NCBI RefSeq assembly: GCF_014287775.1
Contig: NZ_JACOOZ010000006.1
Coordinates: forward strand, 177,418-241,417
Direction of reading: 5' to 3'
DNA from: Eubacterium_G segne
Lineage (GTDB): Bacteria; Bacillota; Clostridia; Lachnospirales; Lachnospiraceae
Length of the DNA stretch: 64,000 nucleotides
Shown: positions 17,230-26,234 of the stretch, in pieces
How positions within the stretch are numbered: position 1 is the first letter of the stretch
How the letters are laid out: every line of letters starts with the position of its first letter
Notes under the pieces: generated by a model
Told to the model about the DNA's origin: nothing
The model's input: only the letters and a program-made list of their open reading frames with translations
The model's database searches: none
Translations under genes and position numbers: made by a program

Positions 17230-19522
17230 TGTAGGATTATCAGGCAGAAAAAAAGCAGTTGCATTATTTAAATGGTCATTAAGAAAAAATCTTCCGTTTT
17301 CAATTGCATATTGGATTTTGTTGTTTTTATCATTTCCAATGATTGAAATATTTGCAATGATAGTTTGTGGTACGCAGCAAAATTTAGGAATGGAAAGTTA
17401 TATAAAAGATATGAAAGAAGTTTGTGAATATCTTCCGGCTATATTTTTTGTGGCATTTGCCATAATCTTTTCAATAATCATGGCAATAATGTCATTTTCA
17501 TATATGCATAATAAAAGAAGTGTGGACTTATTTGGCAGTTACCCAATAAGCAGAAGAACCTTATTTTTTGTAAGATACTTTTCCACATTGGTTTTATGTA
17601 TAGTTCCTATGATTATAATAGGTTCTGTTGGTGCCATTTTAGGTTTAAGTGATGTGGCATTAATTGAATCATTTAAGGTAATAGGAATACTGACAGTTAC
17701 AATTATTGGAAATGTAAGTTTTATAGCTATGATTTCATTATGTTGCGGAACAGTGGCTGATGTACTTATATCATATGTGGTAATCAGCGCTATATATCCT
17801 ATATGTGTCCTGATTGGGGTATTGTTTCCACAATCTGTTATTCCGGGACTTGCTGTATCAGAGATTCCAAGTACGATTCTTACATTTTTATCTCCGGCAG
17901 CATCATTTTATACATGTAAATTCGGAAGTGGAAGCGGCCTTGGAATTGCATGGTGGATATGTCTTTCAGTGGTTCTTATGGCAGCATCCTTTGTACTTTG
18001 TAAACAGAGAAAGGCAGAAAGTGCCCAGAATGCCTTTGCCTTTAGCATAGTGGAAATTATTATTAAATTCTTCACATGTTTTGCAACAGGATTTGGTGTG
18101 GGATATATGTGCTCATTTTTGGGAGATGATAGTTGTAAGGCACAGTATATATGGTTTGTTGTGGGAACTGTAATTGCCGTAATGACGGCTAATTTGTTAT
18201 TGCATTTAGTATTTCACAGAGGACTATCAAAGTTTAAGTCTAGCCTTATGGAATGTGGTGTGGTATTTGTGTGCATCATGGCATTTTTACTGATTACAAC
18301 ATCAGGAGGATTGGGATACCTGCAAAGAGTACCTGATAAGGAAGATGTACAGAAAGTAAATATTGTTCAGGGAAACACTCAAAGTTTTGTTATTGATGGG
18401 AAAGATGTTTTGGCATCTTATACAGATGATGCTAATATTATAAGTGATGTATGTGAAGTACATAAGCTGATTACAAACAGCTTAGATAAGCATCACGGAT
18501 TTTTACCGATTAAAAGCAGATATGGTGGTAGTGACCAGGAAAGTATTAGTATTAAGTATGTGTTAAAAAATGGAAAAACCATTTCAAGAAAATATGATGG
18601 TTATTACATTGCCAGAAATACAAAAGATATTATGAAAAAAATGTCTGATATAACATCAACTAAGTATTATTCTCAGGTAAAGCATCCTTTTTACATAATA
18701 CCGTATAAATACATTACAGATATGCAAATCTCTAAATATGTTGTAAATGGTGATGCTGATGAAGAAGAAATATATGGTGATGATTATGCTGTTAAGGCAG
18801 GTCAGGTTACGGATGAGGTGGATTATTTATCAAAGCCTGAAAATAAGGAGTTGATTAATTCCTTTGTAGAGGCACTTAAAAAGGATGTGGAAGCTAATGG
18901 AATGTATATTCCGAAAAGCTACGAAAAAATATGGGGAATTTCAGTTACGTATAGAATATCATCAGATGACGGATATGATGCTGGTGGTTACGCCGGTGGA
19001 CTGATTTATATTCCGGAAGCTTACACTAACACTATGAAAATTCTTGAGGATAAGGGGTATTTAAATGATGCCTACAACTTTGTAAGTGAGTGCGAAACAT
19101 ATACATACAATGAAAAAGGAAAGTATTTATCCGGCAAAAAAATATATTTCACCCTGCCTGAAGGGTGGGATAAAAATAAGGAAGTACAGTGTGTTGCTGT
19201 AGGTGATGATGAGACTATGCTTACAGAAATTGATAATACTTTAACAAAATGTAAAAAAGTTTCAGACACCGTATGGATGTATGAAATACCGGATGATGAT
19301 AAATATACACAGTTGTACAAAGAAGAAAATGATGAAGATTTTGTAACTAAGGGAGTGGTATTTTATCAGATAGGGAAAAAAGATATGAATATTTCCGGGT
19401 TAATCACATTGCCTGAAAAACATGACGGGCAGCAGGTTACTCTTGGAAAACAGCTGAAAAAAGAATATGAGAATTTCTTTTCAAATATGTATGAGTATAA
19501 TTGGACAAAGTTCAATAAATAG
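17219..19522 (+). CDS. ABC-2 type permease with large extracytoplasmic domain (DUF6449-like)
   Basis: A 767-residue membrane protein. Helices fill about residues 20-365: an N-terminal set, then FFTCFATGFGVGYMCSF and VVFVCIMAFLLITT. A soluble domain of about 400 residues follows, predicted outside the cell and resembling DUF6449, which occurs on permeases of YtrA-type operons in clostridia. The start lies within the end of the ATPase gene, so the two are translated together. The function is presumably export or sensing linked to the envelope. No terminator is obvious before the ilvE promoter. Confidence 0.82.
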   Translation: MENNVGLSGRKKAVALFKWSLRKNLPFSIAYWILLFLSFPMIEIFAMIVCGTQQNLGMESYIKDMKEVCEYLPAIFFVAFAIIFSIIMAIMSFSYMHNKRSVDLFGSYPISRRTLFFVRYFSTLVLCIVPMIIIGSVGAILGLSDVALIESFKVIGILTVTIIGNVSFIAMISLCCGTVADVLISYVVISAIYPICVLIGVLFPQSVIPGLAVSEIPSTILTFLSPAASFYTCKFGSGSGLGIAWWICLSVVLMAASFVLCKQRKAESAQNAFAFSIVEIIIKFFTCFATGFGVGYMCSFLGDDSCKAQYIWFVVGTVIAVMTANLLLHLVFHRGLSKFKSSLMECGVVFVCIMAFLLITTSGGLGYLQRVPDKEDVQKVNIVQGNTQSFVIDGKDVLASYTDDANIISDVCEVHKLITNSLDKHHGFLPIKSRYGGSDQESISIKYVLKNGKTISRKYDGYYIARNTKDIMKKMSDITSTKYYSQVKHPFYIIPYKYITDMQISKYVVNGDADEEEIYGDDYAVKAGQVTDEVDYLSKPENKELINSFVEALKKDVEANGMYIPKSYEKIWGISVTYRISSDDGYDAGGYAGGLIYIPEAYTNTMKILEDKGYLNDAYNFVSECETYTYNEKGKYLSGKKIYFTLPEGWDKNKEVQCVAVGDDETMLTEIDNTLTKCKKVSDTVWMYEIPDDDKYTQLYKEENDEDFVTKGVVFYQIGKKDMNISGLITLPEKHDGQQVTLGKQLKKEYENFFSNMYEYNWTKFNK

Positions 19523-19543
19523 TTAATAATGTCATGCTAAATA

Positions 19544-19572
19544 TTGACCGTAAAAAAAAATAGTAGTATATT
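19544..19572 (+). promoter_or_regulatory. Promoter of ilvE
   Basis: TTGACC (19544-19549) and TATATT (19567-19572) are separated by 17 bp that include a 9-base A-run. Confidence 0.6.
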
Positions 19573-19615
19573 TAAATAAGTTAAAAACTACTAAGACAAA
19601 CGGAGGAAATTTAAT

Positions 19616-20641
19616 ATGGACAAGAAAAATATTGACTGGGCAAATCTTGGTTTTGGATATATCCAGACTGACAAGAGATTTGTATCTAATTTCAAAGATG
19701 GAAAGTGGGATGACGGAAAGTTAACAGACGATGCTAATGTAGTCATAAACGAATGTGCCGGAGTTTTACAGTATGCTCAGACAGTTTTCGAAGGAATGAA
19801 AGCTTACACCACAGAGGATGGACGTATAGTAACATTCCGTCCTGATTTAAATGCAAAGAGAATGGCAGATTCAGCCAGAAGACTGGAGATGCCTGTATAT
19901 CCTGAAGATAAATTTGTAGAAGCTATCGAAAAGACAATCAAGGCTAACGCAGGATACGTTCCACCATATGGCAGTGGAGCTACACTTTATGTAAGACCTT
20001 ATATGTTTGGAAGCAATCCTGTTATTGGTGTAAAGCCTGCTGATGAATATCAGTTCAGAGTACTTACAACACCTGTTGGACCTTACTTCAAGGGTGGCGC
20101 AAAGCCTATTACAATTAAGGTAAGTGATTTCGACAGGGCAGCACCTCACGGTACAGGTCATATTAAGGCAGGTCTTAACTATGCCATGAGCTTACATGCC
20201 ATTGTTACAGCACATAAAGAAGGCTTTGACGAGAATATGTATCTTGATGCAGCTACGAGAACAAAGGTAGAAGAAACAGGTGGTGCAAACTTCATTTTCG
20301 TTACAAAGGATAATAAGGTTGTTACACCTAAGTCAAATAGTATTTTACCATCTATTACACGTCGTTCACTTATGACAGTTGCTAAGGATTACTTAGGACT
20401 TGAAGTTGAAGAGAGAGAAGTATATTTTGATGAAGTTAAAGATTTCGCAGAGTGTGGTCTTTGTGGTACAGCAGCAGTTATCTCTCCTGTAGGAAAGATT
20501 GTTGACCATGGAAAAGAAATCTGCTTCCCAAGCGGAATGGAAGAAATGGGACCTACAACAAAGAAGCTTTATGAGACTTTAACAGGAATTCAGATGGGAA
20601 GAATTGAGCCACCTAAGGGATGGTTATACGAAATTAAATAA
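19616..20641 (+). CDS. ilvE: Branched-chain amino acid aminotransferase
   Basis: Transfers the amino group from glutamate to the keto acids of Leu, Ile and Val, using pyridoxal phosphate. The 341 residues match the class IV BCAT size. Visible are FEGMKAY, RPYMFG, the PLP lysine in GTGHIKAGLNYA (about residue 184) and VEETGGANFIFV. A GGAGG site precedes the ATG. It stands alone between a promoter and a terminator, 41 kb from ilvN-ilvC, with which it shares the pathway. Confidence 0.95.
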   Translation: MDKKNIDWANLGFGYIQTDKRFVSNFKDGKWDDGKLTDDANVVINECAGVLQYAQTVFEGMKAYTTEDGRIVTFRPDLNAKRMADSARRLEMPVYPEDKFVEAIEKTIKANAGYVPPYGSGATLYVRPYMFGSNPVIGVKPADEYQFRVLTTPVGPYFKGGAKPITIKVSDFDRAAPHGTGHIKAGLNYAMSLHAIVTAHKEGFDENMYLDAATRTKVEETGGANFIFVTKDNKVVTPKSNSILPSITRRSLMTVAKDYLGLEVEEREVYFDEVKDFAECGLCGTAAVISPVGKIVDHGKEICFPSGMEEMGPTTKKLYETLTGIQMGRIEPPKGWLYEIK

Positions 20642-20655
20642 TTTGATTAAATGTA

Positions 20656-20688
20656 AGCCCGCTTGCAAGTTGTAAGCGGGCTGTTTTA
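20656..20688 (+). terminator. Intrinsic terminator after ilvE
   Basis: The G/C-rich stem AGCCCGCTT (20656-20664) pairs with AAGCGGGCT (20674-20682) and is followed by GTTTTA. Confidence 0.9.
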
Positions 20689-20729
20689 CACTTATAAAAT
20701 AAAAGTGTTGAGAGGAGTAAAAGTATTAT

Positions 20730-21575
20730 ATGTGGAACAGAGTAGAACTAAAGAATAATGCAAAACAGATTATGAGAAAAAATTACTGGTGGATTGTACT
20801 TCTTTCAGTAATTACGGCTATTGCAATAGGACAGGGAATCCGTTTAAACGTAAATTTAGGAACTAACGGAATATCTACTAATTATAGTAAGGGTCTTATG
20901 GGAAGAAGTTCCGGAAGTTATTTTGACCAGATAATAAATGGTAGTGGAATAACAAACATGAAACCGGACAGCAGCATTGATATCTCTTCTCAGATGTTTA
21001 ATGTAAGAAATTATATTAAAAATATATTTAGTGGTATATCCTTAGTTGAATTGTATGCAATTATGAGTGTGGCAGGTTTCTTTATGCTGGCATCTATTTT
21101 GCTTAGATGTTTTCTTTTATCCCCACTTGAAGTCGGATGTAAAAGATGGTTTTTAAAGAATAGAACCCAAAAGCCTGAAACATCTGAAATAGCATATGCT
21201 TTTAGAAAGGGATACGGAAATGTAGTAAAGATTATGTTTTGTAAGAATCTTTTTACAGCACTTTGGAGCTTATTGTTTATTATTCCGGGTATAATTAAGT
21301 CATATGAGTATAGGATGGTGCCTTATTTATTGGCAGAAAATCCAGACATGGATATGCATGAGGCTTTTGAAAGAAGTAAAAACATGATGATGGGAAACAA
21401 GTTTGATACATTTGTATTAGATATTTCTTTTATAGGTTGGAGATTCTTATCTGCGCTTACTGCAAATATATTGGATATTTTTTACGTTAATCCGTATGTT
21501 TTCCTTACAGATGCAGAATTATATGTTAAATTATGTTCATTAGGAAGTACAAACAGAGAAAATTATAATTATTAA
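20730..21575 (+). CDS. DUF975 family membrane protein
   Basis: A 281-residue integral membrane protein of the DUF975 family, which has no known function. It shows an N-terminal WWIVLLSVITAIAI helix, then two or three further helix regions. The characteristic run PGIIKSYEYRMVPYLLAENP and a late MGNKFDTFVLDISFIGWRF follow. It is the first gene of a four-gene unit (DUF975, MoxR, DUF58, transglutaminase) with gaps of 21, 2 and 11 bases. The context suggests a membrane-assembled envelope function. Confidence 0.85.
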   Translation: MWNRVELKNNAKQIMRKNYWWIVLLSVITAIAIGQGIRLNVNLGTNGISTNYSKGLMGRSSGSYFDQIINGSGITNMKPDSSIDISSQMFNVRNYIKNIFSGISLVELYAIMSVAGFFMLASILLRCFLLSPLEVGCKRWFLKNRTQKPETSEIAYAFRKGYGNVVKIMFCKNLFTALWSLLFIIPGIIKSYEYRMVPYLLAENPDMDMHEAFERSKNMMMGNKFDTFVLDISFIGWRFLSALTANILDIFYVNPYVFLTDAELYVKLCSLGSTNRENYNY

Positions 21576-21596
21576 AATAAACAGGGGGCAAAAATA

Positions 21597-22538
21597 ATGA
21601 GCGAATTAAATAAGGCTTTGGCAGTTATTAATGAAGTACAAAAGGCAGTAGTTGGAAAAAACGACGTTATTGAAAAAATAATGGCAGCAATTATTGCACA
21701 GGGACATATTCTTATAGAGGATATGCCGGGGGTAGGAAAAACTACCATGGCTAAGGCTTTTTCAAAGGCTATGGGAATTAAAGACAGTCGAGTACAGTTC
21801 ACACCGGATATAATGCCGTCAGATTTAACGGGATTTTCCATATACAAAAAGGAAACGGGACAGTTTGTTTACAAACCGGGAGCACTTATGTGCAATATGT
21901 TTTTGGCAGATGAAATAAACAGAACATCCCCTAAAACCCAGTCAGCATTATTAGAGGTTATGGAAGAAAGACAAATTACCGTTGACGGAATAACAAGAGA
22001 GATGGGAAATCCTTTTGTGGTTATAGCAACGGAAAATCCTGAAGGCTCAGCAGGAACCCAGATGCTTCCGGAGTCACAGTTAGACCGATTTATGATTTGT
22101 GTAAATATGGGGTACCCTACAGTGGAAGAGGAAATGGAAATCCTTAAAAGAAGACATATGGGAAATCCTTTAGAATATGTAAATAATGTAATAAGTGCTA
22201 ATGACATTATCCTTATGGAACAGGAAGTAAAGGAAGTGTACATTAAGGACAGCGTGTACAAATATATTGTTCAGGTGGCAGAAAGCACAAGAAACCATGA
22301 AATGTTAGGAGGGGGAATGAGTCCCCGTGGAACAGTGGCTTTAGCGGCAATGAGCAGGGCATATGCATGGATGAAAGGGCGAAACTTTGTTGTACCACAG
22401 GATGTAAGAGATGTATTTGAGTGTATTGCAACTCACAGAGTGAGACTGAGTACCAAGGCAAAGGTAAGCCATATTAATAAACACGATGTTTTAAGTGAAA
22501 TTTTAAGACAGGTACCTGAACCTGCAATGAGAAGGTAG
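21597..22538 (+). CDS. MoxR family AAA+ ATPase
   Basis: A 313-residue AAA+ chaperone-like ATPase. Walker A is GVGKTT (about residue 46), Walker B FLADEINR, sensor 1 ATENPEGSAGTQMLPESQLDRF, and the lid motif GMSPRG. MoxR proteins are usually encoded beside DUF58 and transglutaminase genes and are thought to mature or assemble membrane-bound complexes. That is exactly the arrangement here, with DUF58 starting 3 bases after the stop. Confidence 0.93.
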   Translation: MSELNKALAVINEVQKAVVGKNDVIEKIMAAIIAQGHILIEDMPGVGKTTMAKAFSKAMGIKDSRVQFTPDIMPSDLTGFSIYKKETGQFVYKPGALMCNMFLADEINRTSPKTQSALLEVMEERQITVDGITREMGNPFVVIATENPEGSAGTQMLPESQLDRFMICVNMGYPTVEEEMEILKRRHMGNPLEYVNNVISANDIILMEQEVKEVYIKDSVYKYIVQVAESTRNHEMLGGGMSPRGTVALAAMSRAYAWMKGRNFVVPQDVRDVFECIATHRVRLSTKAKVSHINKHDVLSEILRQVPEPAMRR

Positions 22539-22540
22539 GT

Positions 22541-23665
22541 ATGATTAAAAGAAGTTTAATTTATAGTTTGGTTACCTTAATAACCCTTTGCATGTTTTTT
22601 CTTTTTACAGAGAAGGTAATAGGAATTGTTCTTTTAATGGAATGTATGTATTATATTATGGCAATTGTGTATGTTCGTATTGTATCACGGTTTATACAGG
22701 TTAAATTGGATAAAGGCTTGTATTCTGCTGAAAAAAACAGTGAAATTCCAATATTAATTCAGGTAAAAAATAAATCAAAGTGGTTAAGTGTAAGGTGTGA
22801 CTTTAAAATTAAGGTGGTAAATAATTTTACCGGTGAGGTTAAAAAGGAAATAATTAATCATACCGTTACAAGAGGAGTAAAGGAAACTTTCAGTGAAAGC
22901 TTTTTATCCTCAGACTGTGGTGAAATTTCCGTATATTTAGTGGAGTATTATGTATATGACTGGATTGGCTGCCTTTATTTAAAAAAGAAAACAAATGATG
23001 TTAAGAAGATAGAAATATTGCCGGAAACCCATCTTTTAATGACAGAGATACAAAGAACCACCAGAGAATTTATTACAGATTCAGAGGTATATTCTGATAG
23101 CGAAAAAGGTGATGATTTATCTGAAATATATCAGGTAAGGGAGTACGTGGAAGGTGATCCTATACATGATATACACTGGAAACTGTCAGCCAAGACTGAC
23201 AATCTTTTAATAAAGGAACACGGAAAACCATTAGGCTGTGTGGTTCTTATATGGATTGACTTGTTTAGAAACAATACCGTAAAGCATCTAAGAGGAAAGA
23301 AACATGGCAGAAAAAATCTGCCGGTAAATGCCATTGAAATGGCTGCTTCGGTATCTCTTTCATTAATAGAACAAAAATGTGTTCATATGGTTGCATGGTA
23401 CGAGGAAAAAAATGACAGAATTATTAGGAAGAGAGTAGAAAATGAAGAAAATATATACGAACTTCTTAACAGGCTGCTTTATTTAGAATCATATCATGAC
23501 AGAAAAAGAGCAGATATGCAGTTTGATGAGCGTTTCGACAGAAATGATTTCAGCTCCATGGTGGAAATAAAGTCTGATGGAAGGCTGATTGTAAATGGCA
23601 ATGAAATAGAAGTAAAGAAGAAGGGCGATAAAGTATGTTATGAAGAGACATATATTATCGTATAG
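22541..23665 (+). CDS. DUF58 domain membrane protein
   Basis: 374 residues with two N-terminal helices (YSLVTLITLCMFFLF and IVLLMECMYYIMAIVY) and a large cytosolic or surface domain. The DUF58 hallmark EYVEGDPIHDIHWKLSAK is at about residue 203, followed by LLIKEHGKP. The family is the usual partner of MoxR ATPases and has a von Willebrand A-like fold. It lies between moxR and the transglutaminase gene. Confidence 0.9.
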   Translation: MIKRSLIYSLVTLITLCMFFLFTEKVIGIVLLMECMYYIMAIVYVRIVSRFIQVKLDKGLYSAEKNSEIPILIQVKNKSKWLSVRCDFKIKVVNNFTGEVKKEIINHTVTRGVKETFSESFLSSDCGEISVYLVEYYVYDWIGCLYLKKKTNDVKKIEILPETHLLMTEIQRTTREFITDSEVYSDSEKGDDLSEIYQVREYVEGDPIHDIHWKLSAKTDNLLIKEHGKPLGCVVLIWIDLFRNNTVKHLRGKKHGRKNLPVNAIEMAASVSLSLIEQKCVHMVAWYEEKNDRIIRKRVENEENIYELLNRLLYLESYHDRKRADMQFDERFDRNDFSSMVEIKSDGRLIVNGNEIEVKKKGDKVCYEETYIIV

Positions 23666-23676
23666 CGTAGGATAAA

Positions 23677-25956
23677 ATGGCGGGAATAGAATTTGTTAAA
23701 CTTGAAAAAAAGAATAGTAATTTCATTATGTATCTTTTGGCAGTATTCTTTGTGCTGTTATGTTCTTTTGATGCAATTTCCTCAGTGTTTAAATTTGATA
23801 TAAAACCCATAATTACAATATCAGTCAGCGGAGCAGCCGCAATAGGTGGATATGCTTTATTTATGCTGATGATAAAAAGCAGAAAAGCTATGGTGATAAT
23901 AGGTGTTTTGTATCTTTGTGGATTGTATTTTTTCAGGGCAGGAAGTGGAATTTATATAAACAAAATTCTGAAACTTTGGAATTTTTACTATGAGACCAAT
24001 TATGTAGGCTTAAAGTATAAGTCATCTTATCTTTACAATGTGGTGATATTGCTATTGGTGGAATTATTAATAGCAGTTATTTTATACAGTATTATCATAG
24101 GGAAAAATTGCCGGTATGTGGCTTTACTACTGGTATTAGCACCTGTGATTTTAGATTCGGCAGTAGGTTATCTGCCTTCAGTTTCAAGTACATTAGAACT
24201 TATTTTTGCAGCAGTATTTTATTTTACAATATACCGTCAACAGGGAGAAAAAAATGTAATTACCACTGCTGTAGCAACCATGGCAGTGTTACTGATGGTG
24301 TCGGTTCTGGCTTTTAATATTTCACCTAAGCTGGAAAAGTATAAAAAAATGGACAGTTATAAGAAAACAGCAGAGGCTATTAAGAACTTTGATAAAATTA
24401 ATCCGGGAGATTTCTTAAGTTCCATTTTTGAAGGCAGCGGAAACTATGCCAAAGCAGGAATTGGAAAAGGAAAGTTAGAAAATATTAATGAATTCAGGGC
24501 TACCGGGAAGAAGGTATTAAAGGTTACGGTTACAAAGAAGCCTACAAAAACGGTGTATTTAAGAGCTTTTGTAGGAATAGATTATAACGGGAAGGAATGG
24601 ACAGGTGCCGATAAAGATACCGTAAAGGATATAAAAGAATTTTATAACACACAAAGTCAGTTTAAAAAGTTAATAAATGAACCCTATAATAAGTTTTCAA
24701 CTTATACATCCCTGGCAAAACAGAAAATGACTATTGATGTTTTAGGGGCATCCGGCAAATATGGATATTCACCGTATTTTTCCGAAGTAAAGGATGAAAG
24801 TGCTGATTATGATACCTGCGCCTTAGGTGATGGAAAAAAACAACATATATATTTATATTTCGATGGAAATGATTTAAGTAATAATTTTGACTATTTAAGC
24901 AATGTATCTTCCTATTGGTACAAATATAGTGAATTTACAAAAGTAAGATATATCGGAAAACCTAAGGGGCTTGATGAATTAAAACATAGATGTAATCAAA
25001 TTGACAGTAATTACGAAGTAGGTGTTGCCACGGCAATTAATGAATGGTTTAGTGATTTACAATATAGTAAAGCGCCGGGAAAAACAACAGATGGCAGGGA
25101 TTTCGTGGAGGATTTTCTTTTTAACAGGAAAACGGGATTTTGCGTGCATTTTGCATCGGCGGCAACGTTGATTTACAGAATGAAGGACGTACCGGCAAGG
25201 TATGTGGAGGGATACGTTATTGACCCCTCAAGTTTTACCAAACAAAATGACGGTACATTTGCAGCTACGGTTACTGATGAAGGGGCTCATGCATGGTGTG
25301 AGGTATTTAATGATATTAAAGGCTGGCAGGTAAGGGAACATACACCGGGATACAGCACGTCGAGAATATCAAAACAGGAAAACAATACTACAAAGCAGGA
25401 AGCAACTACAGTTGCAGCGGTAGCTACAACCCACGCAAATGAAAGTACAACGGCTTCGGCGGATAACACAAAGGCAACTGTAAACAGTGAAAGTCATAAG
25501 AATACATCTCACAGTGAAAATGTAAGTTTAAAGCATGTAATAAAGGTGTTAAAAGTAATTTTCATACTTATAATATGTGTGGTGGCGGGATTCATTATTT
25601 TTGTTTTGCCTCATAGAATTAAGAGAGTCAGTAAAATACGGAAAATAAAAGGGAAAAACAGTATATGCAGCACTTATAAGGAAATCTGTAATATATGCAA
25701 TTTCTTCGGAGCAGGTTTAAATAAGGGCAATTCCACAGAGGCAATAGAGAAAATGATAAAACAGTTTCCACAGCTCTCAGAAGAAGAATGGCGATGGATA
25801 TATGACATAACCCTTATAGCAGCGTTTTCAAATGACAGGGCTACAGATGAGGACAAGAGGAAAATGTACATGCTTTATCGTAAATTTAGAAACGATATGT
25901 TAAAGAGTTTAAAGGGCGTTAAAAAGTTTATTTTTAAATTCATAAAGGCAATGTAA
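23677..25956 (+). CDS. Transglutaminase-like membrane protein
   Basis: A 759-residue protein. About six N-terminal helices (residues 15-215) are followed by an extracytoplasmic transglutaminase-like domain. The catalytic Cys lies in GFCVHFASA (near residue 489) and the His in AHAWCEVF (near 538). Where many relatives carry an Asp before TPGY, this one reads REHTPGY, so the third catalytic residue is uncertain. A Thr/Ser-rich linker (about 570-615), another helix (VLKVIFILIICVVAGFIIF) and a C-terminal cytosolic DUF4129-like part follow. It closes the DUF975-MoxR-DUF58 unit. A protease or cross-linking role at the cell surface is inferred, not shown. Confidence 0.87.
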   Translation: MAGIEFVKLEKKNSNFIMYLLAVFFVLLCSFDAISSVFKFDIKPIITISVSGAAAIGGYALFMLMIKSRKAMVIIGVLYLCGLYFFRAGSGIYINKILKLWNFYYETNYVGLKYKSSYLYNVVILLLVELLIAVILYSIIIGKNCRYVALLLVLAPVILDSAVGYLPSVSSTLELIFAAVFYFTIYRQQGEKNVITTAVATMAVLLMVSVLAFNISPKLEKYKKMDSYKKTAEAIKNFDKINPGDFLSSIFEGSGNYAKAGIGKGKLENINEFRATGKKVLKVTVTKKPTKTVYLRAFVGIDYNGKEWTGADKDTVKDIKEFYNTQSQFKKLINEPYNKFSTYTSLAKQKMTIDVLGASGKYGYSPYFSEVKDESADYDTCALGDGKKQHIYLYFDGNDLSNNFDYLSNVSSYWYKYSEFTKVRYIGKPKGLDELKHRCNQIDSNYEVGVATAINEWFSDLQYSKAPGKTTDGRDFVEDFLFNRKTGFCVHFASAATLIYRMKDVPARYVEGYVIDPSSFTKQNDGTFAATVTDEGAHAWCEVFNDIKGWQVREHTPGYSTSRISKQENNTTKQEATTVAAVATTHANESTTASADNTKATVNSESHKNTSHSENVSLKHVIKVLKVIFILIICVVAGFIIFVLPHRIKRVSKIRKIKGKNSICSTYKEICNICNFFGAGLNKGNSTEAIEKMIKQFPQLSEEEWRWIYDITLIAAFSNDRATDEDKRKMYMLYRKFRNDMLKSLKGVKKFIFKFIKAM

Positions 25957-25988
25957 TTAAAAATAATAAAACTTAACTGGTTTTAGTG

Positions 25989-26018
25989 AAAAAATGGCGT
26001 TAATTCGCCATTTTTTTT
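25989..26018 (+). terminator. Intrinsic terminator after the transglutaminase operon
   Basis: The stem AAAAAATGGCG (25989-25999) pairs with CGCCATTTTTT and ends in an 8-base T-run (26011-26018). Confidence 0.92.
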
Positions 26019-26029
26019 ATTGAAGATAC

Positions 26030-26058
26030 TAGACAAAGGAAATAGAATTTGTTAAAAT
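26030..26058 (+). promoter_or_regulatory. Promoter of the butyryl-CoA operon
   Basis: TAGACA (26030-26035) and TAAAAT (26053-26058) are 17 bp apart. The start of transcription would fall near 26065, giving a leader of about 170 bases. I see no riboswitch in that leader. Confidence 0.65.
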
Positions 26059-26066
26059 TATAACAA
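26049..26066 (+). promoter_or_regulatory. Rex-like redox operator over the thl -10 box
   Basis: TTGTTAAAATTATAACAA matches 13 of the 14 fixed positions of the known Rex consensus TTGTTAA-N4-TTAACAA. It overlaps the -10 box, so binding would block RNA polymerase. Rex is known to control butyryl-CoA genes in clostridia according to the NADH/NAD ratio. Confidence 0.75.
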
Positions 26067-26234
26067 TCTTGGAAATATCAGATATGTTACATATTTTTCA
26101 CAAAACATTAACAGAGTTATTTCAAATGTTTATTGCGGTTAAATTCAATTGATGATATTATTTAAGAGTGTGAGTAATTTTTAAAATTGATGTAATTTAT
26201 TATATTAAATTAAATTTTTATGGAGGATTATATT

